NCBI RefSeq assembly: GCF_958979055.1
Contig: NC_084893.1
Coordinates: 27,793,487-27,857,486 of the forward strand
Direction: 5' to 3'
From: Alnus glutinosa
Lineage: Eukaryota > Streptophyta > Magnoliopsida > Fagales > Betulaceae
Length of the DNA stretch: 64,000 bases
Made by a program: the position numbers and the translations under genes. Every line of letters begins with the position of its first letter. Position 1 is the stretch's first letter. This document shows positions 45,051 to 57,650 of the stretch, in pieces. Below the pieces are notes generated by a model. It saw only the letters and a program-made list of their open reading frames with translations, was not told where the DNA came from and made no database searches.

Positions 45051-47148
45051 ATGGCAAGTTCCAAGCTCAAAGCTCTCTGGAACCACCCGGCTGGCCCCAA
45101 AACGGGTTTGTTGCCTCTTTTCTTTCTTCATATTTTTTTCTCTGTCGTGTTTTCTGCAGTTGTGTTCATACATTCAGTCAACATTTCCTTCCTGATGATT
45201 TAAATGATAGTATTGTTAGATTTTAATTAGATCCAATTCCTTAAAATCATTTTGCAGTATCAAAATCAGACGAAAGTGTTGCATTTTGGCTACTGGGTTT
45301 TGTTTAAATGGTGCAAATAATCAAATATCTAATGGTGGACAAACCATTTTATCTAAGTGATTTGAATTTTTCGTTCTTTTGCTTGTTTTATTTTCCATTT
45401 TCATAACAACTGCATCTTGAAGGCTCTCTCAACAGGCCATCTCTTATGAGATCAACACCCTCACAGAAGAATTCACCATTTTCAAAGGGACCTAATTAAC
45501 AAGCTCTTCATCACAATCATCAATCAGAAACTAAATATAATGGTTGTAATTATGTTAATACATTAATCTTAATTAAGAACATCGATCTCATAACAATTGC
45601 TGCAGTTTTCTTTTGGGCTCCAACTGCTAAATGGGGCATCAGCATGGCAAACATTGCTGACTTCTCAAAGCCACCTGAAAGCCTCTCTTGTCCTCAACAA
45701 GTAGGTATATATGCACCCTATAATCTTAAATCAATATGCTTGGATTGACTGATTTAGGTCCAGTCCTTTTGTGCCATTTCATTATCTTGATGCTATATCA
45801 CACCTCCTGTGCAGCGGTTTTATGCACTGGAATTATTTGGTCACGCTACAGCATGGCGGTAACTCCGGTATGGTTACCTTAAAGATATATAGTAGTTTCA
45901 AACGCAGATTAATGTTTGTAAAGATTCTATTAGAATTGTGAAACCTTTAACTAATATTTCAATACTCTCTTCACTTGTTTAGCCTAATTAAAAGCTTTGA
46001 TTCATTTAATTAAGGACAGAAATTTCCTCTAATTTGGGTTGAAAGAATTTCCTCCAATCCAGCCTATAAAATTGTTATATGTCCTTTAACTATGTGACAA
46101 ACATATGTTTTTTTCTTATCGTGTATAATTAAATTGTCGGAATGACTCACCACGGGTTTGAGTTATGGAGGGACGACTTATAGGCTAAATTAAAATGTCT
46201 TGATCTTACGTATGAACATAGTATTAAGTAATTGAATTTGATAGGTGAGTGTAGCCGCCAATTAAAGAAAAATGGCTACTATTTGGTCAATATCGATAAA
46301 GTGGGTCATCATGGATGTTGAATTCGCAAATGTGATCGAATATTACGATCATAAGAGTTAAGGGCAAGGGCAGAACTGCCACTAGCTTTGGAGGTTTACA
46401 AATTGAACCCCCAAAATTAAATTTTTACCCTAAAAATCTTTTATTTTTATTTTTGTCCCCCTCATCTAAAAAATCCTAATTTCGCCCCTAATTAAAGGTT
46501 TAATTAAATCAATATCCGACCGTCCTAAAGCTTTTGAATCAATCATCAATGGTACTACATACCAAAAGAGACTCAACACTCAACATACATGGGTGTGTGA
46601 TAAAAGTTACTCATCATATTAGTACAAGTTTCTGCATGCAGCTCCATTTTATCTTGAATACGATGGTACTTAACATGTTTAATTGGGAACATATATAATG
46701 GTACTTATATTCTGATGCTTATGCTGCTGAACGTACACAACTTTTCTTTCTATTTTGTTTCCCTTAATACTGCTCTCTGATATATTGCAGAAAAACTGGA
46801 ATCTTTTCGGCAATAGTATTGCAATGGCTGGGACAGGCTTGTATCAACTAACACGCAAGATTAAGTTCGAGTTAAGTAGTATTCATACGTCAATTTCCAT
46901 GCATGATTTAGCAACTTCATCTACTCTTAATATTCCAAGGATAATAGAACTAGCTTTTTGAGTCTGGTTTTCTCTTACAAGTTGCATGTTGAGTGTATAA
47001 AATATATCATAATGGTTAAAATATATGATCATTTGAAATATAAAGAGAATTTGATGATTTATATCTACGGTTTTGATGACCTGTTCTTCTTTTCTGCAGA
47101 TATGATCACTTTTCAGAGACTAAAGCAGCTGATGAGGGAAAAGAGTGA
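45051..47148 (+). CDS. Mitochondrial pyruvate carrier subunit (MPC2-type), copy B, intact
   Basis: Five exons, 45051-45105, 45606-45704, 45815-45867, 46791-46864 and 47100-47148, encode 109 residues. It starts MASSKLKALWNHPAGPKT, then FFWAPTAKWGISMANIADFS, VLCTGIIWSRYSMAVTP, KNWNLFGNSIAMAGTGLYQL and a KYDHFSETKAADEGKE end. This is the full MPC family layout with short N-terminal amphipathic and two to three membrane helices. It is a tandem copy of 41637-44410 with the same exon phases. Differences such as GNS for SVN and a diverged C-terminus suggest relaxed or shifted constraint relative to copy A. The donor of exon 4 (AA, then GTTCGAG) is weak but GT. Confidence 0.9.
46365..46490. mobile_element. 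Miniature hAT-like element in MPC copy B intron 3 (degenerate)
   Basis: Left end CAAGGGCAGAACTGCC and right end TTTCGCCCCTA resemble the ends of the elements at 431, 5552 and 59385. The flanks GTTAAGGG and ATTAAAGG match at 6 of 8 positions, as expected for a decayed 8-bp duplication. Confidence 0.5.
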
Positions 47149-47437
47149 TGACAAAAGTCTCTCGGGAACTACATCGATCTGGCTAGCTTAATGTAACACA
47201 TTTTGTATATCAACTGAATTTGATGACATTCTCAAGGAATTTGTACGTTTTATTGGAGTTCTAGTAACTCTTAGCTAGCTGTTAATTGATGAGTGCTTCC
47301 TTGGGATGGCAGAAATAATAATCGTTGAAGATGCCTAGTTAAATTTACAGTGGTTTTTGATAGGATTGAGTAATCATCTTGAATGGATGTCACAAGTGAT
47401 TGAATTCAGACTTATAGGTTTCAGTATATTATATTAA

Positions 47438-47713
47438 GGGTATGTTTGGCGTTGTGATTTCGTTGATAAAAAATGCGATTTTAAATCAAATCGTAGAAAA
47501 TAGATCGTTCGGGATTGCATTTTAAAAACGTAAAAAAACAGCGTTTCAAATCGAAAGCAAATGCGTATTTTTTTGAAAACGCACAATTTTAAAGGATAAA
47601 TTGTGATTTTATCAAATGCTTAATTGGGTTTTTAAAAATTATATTTTCAAATCAAACATTTTTAAATCGTTATTTTAAACTCGTACTTTTTAAATCAAAA
47701 ACTCCAACAGACC
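47438..47713. mobile_element. MITE-like element flanked by TTAA
   Basis: Left end GGGTATGTTTGGCGTTGTG and inverted right end CTCCAACAGACC are imperfect inverted repeats, with TTAA at both flanks. The interior has many diverged repeats of TTTTAAATC and CGATTT in both orientations. TTA-type targets suggest the PIF/Harbinger group. A degenerate relative is at 31480-31735. Confidence 0.6.
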
Positions 47714-48289
47714 TTAAGGCTTCAATGAAAACCTCAAGCTATTTATTTTCTCACTCATCATCAATAGTGGTGCATGTATCCCATGGCAGATAATCTCTTT
47801 CTGGCATAAGAGACGTCATATAAGATTGCTAAGTATATAAATGTGATTAGGTTTTATTTGTGTTTGGAAATTCATATCTCTTCTTCTTTTTTCTTTATTC
47901 TTGTTTTTCTTTTTTATAAGATAGAAATTCATGTCTCAAAACATGGTTTTTGGGTTATAAGGTTTAAGTTTGAATTAAGAATTAAGTCGATGTAAAAGTC
48001 GATCAATGGCTTGAAAAATTTAAGTTTATGATCAATGACGTTCTCCTGGTTATATTAGTCATTAACTTAGTTCTATCTTCCTTTCATAGTTAGAATGCTC
48101 TGAAAGTGTTTAGATGTATAAATTATCGTGCACATGCGTTAGCAAAATGGGTCACTTCTCACATTGCATTTGGAAGCATTCTCATAAGATCTCTCATTCT
48201 CTCTTATGTTCAGAACAAAAGTATAAAAGATCCTCGCTTGTAATTCATTTTTTACTCATTAATTAGGAAAAAAAAAAAATCAATCTACA
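47714..48289. other. Intergenic stretch, no gene seen
   Basis: AT-rich DNA without recognisable genes. Confidence 0.4.
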
Positions 48290-48545
48290 TTATCAAGACT
48301 TGAGGTTCTAGTCTTCTCTTTGAAAAAAAAAAAACTGCCGAAAAAATAATTAAAATTTTTATATGATTGACCAATTAATTACCGTCGAAAACATTATCAA
48401 GACTTGAAGTTCTAGACTTCTAGTAGTCTTTGAAAAAAAAAAAAAAAAAAACTCCCGAAAAAATAATTAAAATTTTTATATGATTGACCAATTAATTACT
48501 ATCGAAAAAATTATCAAGACTTGAGGTTCTAGAAGTCTTCTGGAG
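48290..48545. repeat. Tandem repeat, ~105-117 bp unit, 2.3 copies
   Basis: TTATCAAGACTTGAGGTTCT begins copies near 48289, 48394 and 48511. Each is followed by an A-run of varying length and the block ATGATTGACCAATTAATTAC. A C-run follows at about 48557-48571. It lies 380-630 bp before the GrpE start. Confidence 0.85.
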
Positions 48546-48922
48546 GCTTCTAAAACCCCCCCCCCCCCCCCAAAAAAAAAAAAGACAACTCGGAAACATA
48601 ACTGGACGACAATAACCTTTCAACTTTCCCTGGCCAAAAAAAAATTGTTCAAACAATACAAACGAAACGACACCGTGGTAAAACAGCTACAGAAGGGCAA
48701 AATAGTCACCAAATAAATACCACCGAGAAAGTAAAAACGCCACAAGATTTTCCAATCGCACAGTTTTCTTTCTCCCCAAGCACTGACTACTGTCTATTTT
48801 CTCTCCAACTTGCTGTCTTTCCCTCACAATAAAACCCCACCCAGCAATCTCTGATCTCTCTCCCTAGAAACCTTTTTTCATTTCCGATTTTGGCCCTTCC
48901 TCTGACTCATCGTCTCGCAGCC
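48546..48922 (+). promoter_or_regulatory. Promoter and leader region of GrpE gene
   Basis: CT-rich leader text (TTTCTTTCTCCCC and CTCTCTCCCTAG) precedes the ATG. I see no clear TATA box at the expected place and no convincing heat-shock element. Confidence 0.35.
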
Positions 48923-49925
48923 ATGTTGGTCTCCAGGGTTTTGTCGCGAGTGCCGAGGCGCGTCGTGCCACGGAGCTCCCTGCTCCTCGTCTCGGTTCCC
49001 CAACAGCAAAAGTTGCCGATCCTCTCCAATCAGTTCCACTCCCCTGTTTGTGAATCTCCGAACGTGGTACGCATCGAAACGACCGCGGTTTTTGTGGTTA
49101 ATTGCGGACTAGGGTTTTGCTAGGGTTTTAGGGATTTCTGTAAATGAAGCCAATAGGAATTCTCTTTTGGATTCAGAACTGATTTTCCTGTTCACTGAAG
49201 TCGTTTTTAATGGTATGTATTGTTGTTTGAAATTTGGGTTTTTATGCTTGGTGTAGACCAAAGTCTAAGCAATTGGAGGGAAGCTTTTACAGGTTCTTGG
49301 TGATTGGATTTTTGGGTTTTGTTTAGGTTTATATTGCTTTAAAGTTTTCTTTTGGTAGCAAAGAAGTCCACTGGTCTGAGTTTTAATGGTAGCTTTTTTT
49401 AGTACTAATTAGATTGAAATTTAAGGTTTTTTGGGTTTTCGCATTAAAAAGGTTCATACTTTTGGATCATTTCAAAAGTGCCTGTGTTTTATCAAGTTTG
49501 AGCATTTATAGATGTTTGGGTTTACATTTTGGTAAGCTGCTATTTCGTTTCTTTATGTTATGAAAATGCTTTGGATTTTGAATTTTGCAATTTCCCAACC
49601 TTTTGAATGGCTAAAAGTGCGTTCACAACCTCCCATTGAGTTGGAAACACTTGATAGTGTTTGAAACAGTTCGTTGTGCTCATGATAGCAATATGTTTCA
49701 AGCATATGATTGAGGAATTTGTAAAAGCTAATTTTTTTTTTGCTAAAATTGGCTGAATGTCAGATTAATTTATGCTGTAATATATATATAAAAAAATTTG
49801 ATGCATTGATTTGAATTAATACATCTGTTGCATCTATATTTACCTCAGAATAACGTGGTCATAAGGAGTTGTTTGTTGAGGGTCTCATTGCATGTCTTTA
49901 TTCTTTTTTATGATCCCCTCTCCTC

Positions 49926-49956
<31 letters not shown>

Positions 49957-51940
49957 AATCCTTTTTGGTCACATGACACGGCTGTGTGGGAGGAAATCTA
50001 TCATATTCGGTTGAATATGCTTATCCTTTTTGACATTTCTGAACATTTGAAGGGATTTTGACAACCTTTCAGGCTAGTGCTTTGTATTTTATTTCTATTA
50101 TGCGTAATTTGATTGAGTTTTTTTGTTATTTTTAATTATATCCACTTTTTCTGCAAAGATTTTGTTTTTAAAAAAAAAATATTATTTCAAAAAAAATTGC
50201 AATGTAATTCTCATTGAGTCACGTGTCTTCTTTTTATGTTCCAGTTGGTTTTAAGTCAGGTGTCTTTCTTACATCATTCAGCACCCCACTCTTCCATCTT
50301 TCAAAGATTTGGAGTTTCTTCATCTGCCTCCCCTGAGCCTACTGACAAGGAACAAGGGAGTACTGTAGAGAATAATGGTGCTTCTACGAACGCAGAGCCC
50401 AATCAAGCTAAAGATTCAGGTTCTGGACAGAGCAAAGCTGATGATCAGATGAATGAATCAGGTCCTATTTCGGAATCCCAATCTACTATGTCTGAGTCTG
50501 TCAAAAGGACGAGAAAAAGTACTAAACGAACTGCATTTTCTGATTCTGATTCAGAGAGCGAGGGTGAGCTTTCCATGGATGATTTGGCTGTACTAGTGGC
50601 AGAGAAGGAAGAACTTCTGAAATTGAAGCACAAAGAGATTGAGAAGTTGCAAGATAAGGTTGTCCGTAGCTATGCAGAGATTGAGAATGTCGTGGACAGG
50701 ACGAGACGCGAAGCAGAGAACTCAAAAAAATTTGCCATACAGGTCTCCATTTATTTTTTATTTATTCTCCTTTTTTTTCTCCACTTACTATTTACTTTCT
50801 CTTTATATTTAGGTTCATTATATAATTTTTTTTCTATTTTCTTTGATAGTTTAACACTGACATGCTTGGAGATAATGTTGCAGAATTTTGCGAAGAGTTT
50901 ACTGGATGTTGCAGACAACTTGGGAAGAGCTTCTTCGGTTGTCAAAGAAAGTTTTGCGAAAATTGATACATCTAAAGACTCTTCTGGAGCTGCACCACTG
51001 TTAAAAACACTTCTGGAAGGTGTTGAAATGACTGAGAAACAACTTGTGGAGGTAAGATTTCTCTAGGTGTTGCCAAACAGTCACACTCGGCCATACAGCT
51101 CATGATTGCACGGGAATTTGTAGTTCTCATATAATTCAATCTTATGTTTAATACCTTACATGTCACAAATTTGAGGGAAAAAAAAAAGAAGAAAGAAAGA
51201 AAGAAAAAAGCAGGACAATCTGATATTTATTTTTTCTAATGCTTTAATTAAGTGTTTGTGAAAATATGGTTTGCAGCAACAAATTGAATTTTAAGCTCAT
51301 AGGTATTAGTTGTGCTTGGAAAATTGGTATTATCTGATTTAGCAAGATATATTATAAGTTAATTCTATTGCCATGAGGCTTATATGAATGCTTTTGCTTT
51401 CAGGTGTTTAGAAAATTTGGAGTTGAAAAATTTGATCCAACAAATGAGCCGTTTGATCCACATAGGCATAATGCGGTTTTCAAAATACCAGATAATTCCA
51501 AGCCTCCAGACACTGTTGCTGTAGTTCTTAAGGTACCAATTTCAGTAATCCAATTGTTCTTCATGTATTCTTTGCAGGATGAGGAGTTATGGTTCTAACT
51601 TATAACTGATACCAATTATTTTAATCTTGGATGCATAGAGATGCTGAGGTTTAAGTTTTTTGGAGGGGCATGTGGACATTCTAAAATGAATAACTTTTTT
51701 CATCTTGATCTATATGCAATTAAGACTTTGTTTCTGTTAGGAGTGGCTAAACTGTTGTAGTCTAATAGTTTCCAAGGGTTATTAGATGGCCTATATAGTT
51801 ATGCAATATTAAGTGCATAATTAAAAACCTTAATTGTGTTTGTATTGCAGTCGGGATACGTGCTTTATGATAGAGTTATTCGACCGGCTGAAGTGGGTGT
51901 AACAGAGTGTCCTCCACCCCCAGATACGGCTGAGGATTAG
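48923..51940 (+). CDS. Mitochondrial GrpE nucleotide-exchange factor (Mge1-type)
   Basis: Exons 48923-49066, 50245-50742, 50884-51051, 51404-51532 and 51851-51940 encode 342 residues. Residues 1 to about 60 are Arg- and Ser-rich without acidic residues at first (MLVSRVLSRVPRRVVPRSSL), a typical mitochondrial presequence. Residues 78-160 are a hydrophilic, Ser/Glu-rich linker. A long coiled coil (about 160-214) leads into the GrpE core: NFAKSLLDVADNLGRA, then VFRKFGVEKFDPTNEPFDPH and a C-terminal beta part with SGYVLYDRVIRPAEVGV. GrpE releases ADP from mitochondrial Hsp70 during protein import and folding. The start is the ATG at 48923; the open frame upstream begins at a TTG and is rejected. 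Confidence 0.94.
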
Positions 51941-53100
51941 TGCAGCTGACTAGGGCTCTCAAGCTTGAAGAAATGACTCGGTGTAGTTTTTACCGCGTAT
52001 CATCATAAAATTTTGACGCATGATTGAGTGAAGGATTAAGTATAATGTTCTCCCTTTTTCTTTTAGCACTTACTTGAACCACTCAATTTTTTGTTTAAAA
52101 AAAGTTTTTTTTACATGGACGTCTCAATATTTGGCATTTCTTATATTGAAGTAGCGTTTTTTTTTTCTTTTTTCTTTTTTCTTTTTCATTTTTTTTTTTT
52201 AAAAAAAGAAAAAGAAAAAGAGAAAGAAAAATATACTTATCCCCCAAGAAGAACGAAAAACTTATACATAAATATGGATAATGTTTTCCTCTAAATTAGG
52301 TTTGAGAAAGTTTCTCAAATTTCTCATATATATATAAGGTATGAGTAATGCTTTTTTCAATATATATAAACGAGTAAGGTTAGAAATTACTTTTTATTCC
52401 ACAATTATTATAATGTAGCAGTCTGACCTAACTTTTGGATTAATTTTATGTAAGGATCGGTTGAAATTGTCACGTTAATATTGTAAAATAATTATAAGAT
52501 AAAAATATAATTTTTAACGTTATTGAGAAATTATCCCGAGGAGGAATCACATTTGATTTGTGAGTATTATGTTAGTTTGTTAAATTTTCTGGCTCCCCTT
52601 GATAAAATTCTTTTCGTCTTTTGTTTTCTTTAGAATAAAAACATCAAAATACAATTCGAACACAAAATTAAGAGTACTTTTTGAAACATCGAACAATAAA
52701 CACTTGTATTTGGTGCACATTCATCCAACTCTTCTTTTTTTTTTTTTTCTTTTTTTCTTTTTGTGGGTTTCGGATAGTATCCATCAAACTTCCAAAATCT
52801 ACCAACGCAAGCTATTCTAATGTAATATCAACGACGATTCATCTCCAGACAACAGAGCATCAGATTGACAGCCATAGCAGAACGGGGTTATGTAGCTCTT
52901 TTCTGGGTACTACATTGCAGGAGTCTTTGTTAGCTACAGAGGTGAACATCATATACAGGCACTAAAATGGTCAAAGCCATTTCCCTAGAAACCAGCCTAC
53001 GACTTAATTACATGATTGTACGATATGCAATGTCCACAAGGTTGCCAAATGCTGACTTCATCTTATTGCAGAAGCATTTTTTTTTTTTTTTTTTTTAAAG
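51941..53100. other. Intergenic between convergent GrpE and EAR-motif genes
   Basis: The 3' flanks of both genes. It holds T-rich and (GAAA)n-like stretches near 52150-52230 and T-runs near 52735 and 53075. No further gene is seen. Confidence 0.45.
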
Positions 53101-55979
53101 TCAGTTTGTCTTCAGAAGGAACTCAACATCAATGCTGGCACTCTTCATCTGATTCTCTGTGTTCTGGCCAACAGAATCAAGGTTGTCATCGTGGCCTTTC
53201 AAGCACAAACCCAAATCCAAACAACTTACATTTGAATCCTGCAAGCCAAATTGATTCTTGTCAGATTCCTGCATAAGACAAACTTATTTAATTTGTCTCG
53301 AGTTATCTTTCCTGAATTTTCCATTAAAATTAGCAAAATGTCCCCCCAAATCATCCTACTTGCTTAGAAAGAAGGTGAGGGATAAGAAGAATTTCCCACC
53401 TTCACGATACTGGTGCTGAATATCTGCGTACATGCTTCTATATGTGAACCAAAAATGATACACTAAAAACATTTTACCCTAACAATCTTCTCATGGAAAA
53501 AGCTCAAACAACTTGACCATTGCCTAGAGAAATATAGTGGTGAGATCTATACAAAGGAGTCAAGGAAATTGACATGTTGTGGGATGATGAATCTTGGTTG
53601 TGGGCATAATTGATCACTACATCTTCAAACATCTAGCAGTTCACTACCATGTAGACATTAACTTCAGCAACGATGCATAATAAAATCTATGGCCAGGTAC
53701 AAGAAGTAACAATTTTATCCCTGCAATGTGGAATGGCTACTGGAAATCCATTTAATCAATCAAGACTACAATTCCACATATTTGTGAGCAGAAATTGCTA
53801 GATGAGTGGCCTCAACTTCAGAAAACAGCATCTATGATCCCTCATATTAATTCATTGGCATATTGGTCTGTTCTGGAGACAACAGATAACTGAAAATATA
53901 TCTATGATATCTTAAAGTACTTTTCCACGCTACAACTAGCAATAAAATGCATTTTAAATCACTTCATGGAACACAGTCCCTCCAGACGTCAAGGGCTAGA
54001 CACCATTCCATCATTAGTCGCACTGATGCACTAATTACAACACAATTACATCAGCACAACCTCAAACGAGATAGTATAATATATTCAAACCAACCTAGAG
54101 ACACTATGTACTCGGATTGTTTCTTAGCTATTTGTATAGCTCTGTGTTGCATATGATCGCATACTAATTGGATCCTACATATTTCTAATCTACACAGCCA
54201 AAATTGTAAAACCACCACCCTGAAAGTTATCCCGCAGTCCCTAAATTGCTATATCAAGAATGATTAATTATAAAAGTTTACTCAATAAATTTTTCTCATT
54301 TGTCTAACAGTTATCAAACACTTGAAGTTGTTAAGTATGATGCAAACATTCACCGGCTCCTATTTAGGAGCTTGACCACCTTACATTTATGAATGTGGTA
54401 CACTTTCCCTAAATTCAGTTCATAATAGCAAGAGTTCTGTCAACTATGATCTACCGTTGATCATGAAATATGTTCTGCCTGCATAAAATCCTAGGAACAC
54501 AACGAAATCATATTATTATTATGTAATTCATTGCATGTACTATAATCTAAACTAATATTCCATACATTGGCAAGCAGAAATCCCAATATCTAACTTGATG
54601 AATCCCATGCTATGTGATTGTGTTAGAATCTTACATTTCTAACCTTTTACCAATTCAACATAGCTCAGTAGCTTGTGACAATTCAAATAATAAATGATTA
54701 TATTTTTTTATCATTTTGTTCACTTTTCACCAAAATATGCACAAACAAATATAGCATAATAAAATTGTTAAAAAGGCATAAGCAGATGAACTCTTAATGA
54801 GCAAATCCAAGGACCAAACCATACTTCATTATTATTTCATTATACTTAATTAGCTTTGATAGAAAATTACTTCCAACTTCCAAAGATGACAAGAACAAAA
54901 TTGTCGAATAGAAAGAACACAAGAATTTAGAGTGAGACAAAACTTAAGTCAGACCTAACAACATCACCTGAGTTCCTTTATTCAAAACTTCATCAATGTT
55001 CGGCTTCATAGATTGGTTGGTCCAACTCATGTTAGCTTCATCTTCGGACTTTTTGATGCCTGCCTTTTTCTGTTCTTCTAGCACAGCAATCTGCACAATT
55101 ACCAGTGATTATTGATTAACTCTGGCTCATAATTAAAAATAAATAAATAAAATTTTATTTTCTAGTGTAAGAATTCGCAATTGAATAATGCGGTTGCTAG
55201 AACTTATTAACTAAAAAAAGCACTCAAGCCTTAGTTGTTTTGCTAGAAATTATCAACCAAAGGTTATTTAGGAGAAAAAAAAAAAAAAGCAGTCAGGGTT
55301 CAGTTGCATGGAAACCATAGCATTAGTCGAAATTTCTTACACTTTTTGTAAGAACCTTCAAGACCAAGTTAATTCAACTAAGCTCTTACAATTTCACAGA
55401 ACACACAAATTGAAGAATTACTAAAAGATTGAAACTTTATAGCCAAAAACAAAAAACACATATGTAAATCCATCTCTATAACTCAAAACCAAGTAAAAAA
55501 ACATTAGCCTAGAACAGAACATCAGCTCAAATACTACGTCGTACAACATGTCCAAAACCAAAACCCTAGAAAGTGGCAACCACAACACAAACCAGCTCAA
55601 ACCAAAACAAAACCCACAACTTTTTTCAAACAAAAACACCTCCAAAACCCAATAATTCCCAGAAACCTCATATATTCACAAATAGTACATGCATACACGT
55701 ATATGTACTTACAGGAGTGTAGCGGAACTTGCGTTTCGGCGGCTCTTCAGCGGAGACAGCCGAGCCGGAATCGGTGACTGTGCTGGAAGAGGTGGGGGTC
55801 CACCGGCAGAGGAGGAGGCGAGAGCTACTCCCGCCGTTGGATTGGGGATGGGAGCTGTGGTAGGATTGCGGCACGTGGACCCACCTCTTCTTCCACTTCC
55901 TCACTGGGCCGCTGAACACCGCGGCGGCTGGGCCGTACCGGGACGATGCCCGGCCCAGCCTCGACCCGACTCCCTCCAT
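53101..55979 (-). CDS. Plant-specific small protein with LxLxL (EAR-type) motif, function unknown
   Basis: Exons 55979-55713, 55090-54968 and 53268-53101 encode 185 residues, all with GT-AG borders. The N-terminus MEGVGSRLGRASSRYGP, then VFSGPVRKWKKRWVHV, and PPKRKFRYTP leading into IAVLEEQKKAG, matches a conserved plant family I recognise by sequence but cannot name. Residues 147-151 are LDLGL within CLDLGLCLKGH, fitting the LxLxL EAR repressor consensus. Basic stretches RKWKKR and PPKRKF could be nuclear localisation signals. A nuclear, repressor-linked role is inference only. Intron 2 is 1.7 kb and AT-rich. The gene converges on GrpE. Confidence 0.85.
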
Positions 55980-56787
55980 CGTCGGACCCCCCGGACAGTC
56001 TGACGCTCCGGCTGTGTGTGTGGTTTGTGTTTGTGGTCGTTAACACTGTGTGCAGTACTAAAAATCGCCCGGTGAGACAACGGTACTGTTAAATGGAACG
56101 CACGATTAAAAAAATCGAGAAAACAATACGACGCCGTTGCTACCGTCGCTTTTAACATTAACTTAAAGGATTGCAGCCTCAATGTCAACTTGATAGGGTG
56201 CATTAACAAAATATTGACGTGACACTTTAAATTAAATAATTATAAATTTTTTTTTGATAATAATTAATTTAATGATTAATTGAGAGTGTGATGTTAATTT
56301 TATTAAATAAATATTTGATAAAATTATATTATTTAATATTTTTCTATTCGATCAAATGGGAGGGTGACGGGTAATAAATGGAATTACTTAATTTTTTAAG
56401 TCAGTCTATTAAATTAACATTTATTAGTGTGATTTTTACATGCTCTTTTAGCTGATATATGACCAAAAATAATCTTTATTGAAGTGTGGCATTCCCAGTT
56501 AATTGTGTAAATTTTTTCATTAACCATTGAGCTTTTGGGCATTGACCCAAGTTTTTCAATCACTTTTTTTTTTTCTCTCTATTTAAATAAGGAAAATAGT
56601 TACGTAGATCCATATAGAAAAGAGAATGGAGAAATCCGTGAAAATGTTATCAAAAATATGATTGATAGCAGCCCGTTTTGTTAAAGTATGTGCTCTAAAA
56701 TTGACACTACGAGACACTTTCATAGCACTCCAGCTATGAAAGGATGACAAACTATACTAATATCTAATAAAATATTTGAAAAGTTCG

Positions 56788-56830
<43 letters not shown>

Positions 56831-57534
56831 AAGGAATTGGACTATTGATGGCTAAGACGACCATAAGGGTATTTCCTTCAAGCGAAATTATCAAACCCCA
56901 CAAAAAGCAATTAACCGAGTTGCAAGCAAAGCTGCTGAAACTTCACCAAGAAGAATATCCAAAGAAAACTACTCTTGAGAAGCAGCCATGATAATAAAAC
57001 CCGAAAAATTAAAGATAGTAACAACTGCAACCGTTGAATTGCACCCTAATAGTAACACCAAAATTACCTTTAATTGAACTTGACGAAGGAGAAGGCCAAA
57101 GTATAACTTGGAGTGCACAAGAGTGAACTTTACTTGGTATGAAAGATAAGAATGAATGATCGCATTATCTGGTTTTGTCTTTTGCTGTTGCACAGTTCTC
57201 TAGCAATTCAAGGTCAAAGGAAATTAACAAATAATCAAACAAAAAAACAGAGACATGGGTAGTTTCATTTTGGAGCTTTGGGTCGACATGAGGCCAAGCC
57301 GTGAGAAGCCCATAACAAAGACCTAATGCAAACGGTTTGGTTAAACAAGGAAGTACGATAGCTTTTTTTATTATTATTATTACAAATTTATTATAAATTG
57401 ACATGATAATTTATGTTATACTATTAAAAATAAATGTTACATGACCATCTATGTGATGTGACACTCATTTTCATAAAATTATTATGTAAATTTGTAAGAG
57501 AATTATAATAAAATTTGTCGTATCTATCATGTTA
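55980..57534. other. Promoter of EAR-motif gene and intergenic DNA
   Basis: The first 200 bp are the likely minus-strand promoter. The rest is AT-rich with an A-run of 40 nt at 56789-56828. A 47-codon frame (56850-56991) after the A-run matches no family I know. Confidence 0.4.
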
Positions 57535-57650
57535 ATTATTTATTGAGTTGTTTCCTAGGCTAGGGAATGCAGTTTCGGTCTTTACCGAAGAGACTCTATG
57601 TAATGTTGAGCTAGTTCTATGAAGTTTCTTAATTCATCAAAAAAACAAAA
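57535..57650 (+). mobile_element. LINE 3'-end-like fragment
   Basis: GTTTCCTAGGCTAGGGAATG, a CGGTCTTTACCGAAGAGAC hairpin, TAATGTTGAGCTAGTTCTAT and a terminal TTCATCAAAAAAACAAAA resemble 3' UTR ends of plant L1-type elements. There is no coding part. Confidence 0.35.

Noticed and set aside
56776-56991. Short frame after a 40-nt A-run (AKTTIRVFPSSEIIKP...)
   Set aside because: No family recognised, no leader or promoter seen, and the N-terminal lysines come from the A-run. Kept only as a note in the intergenic entry.
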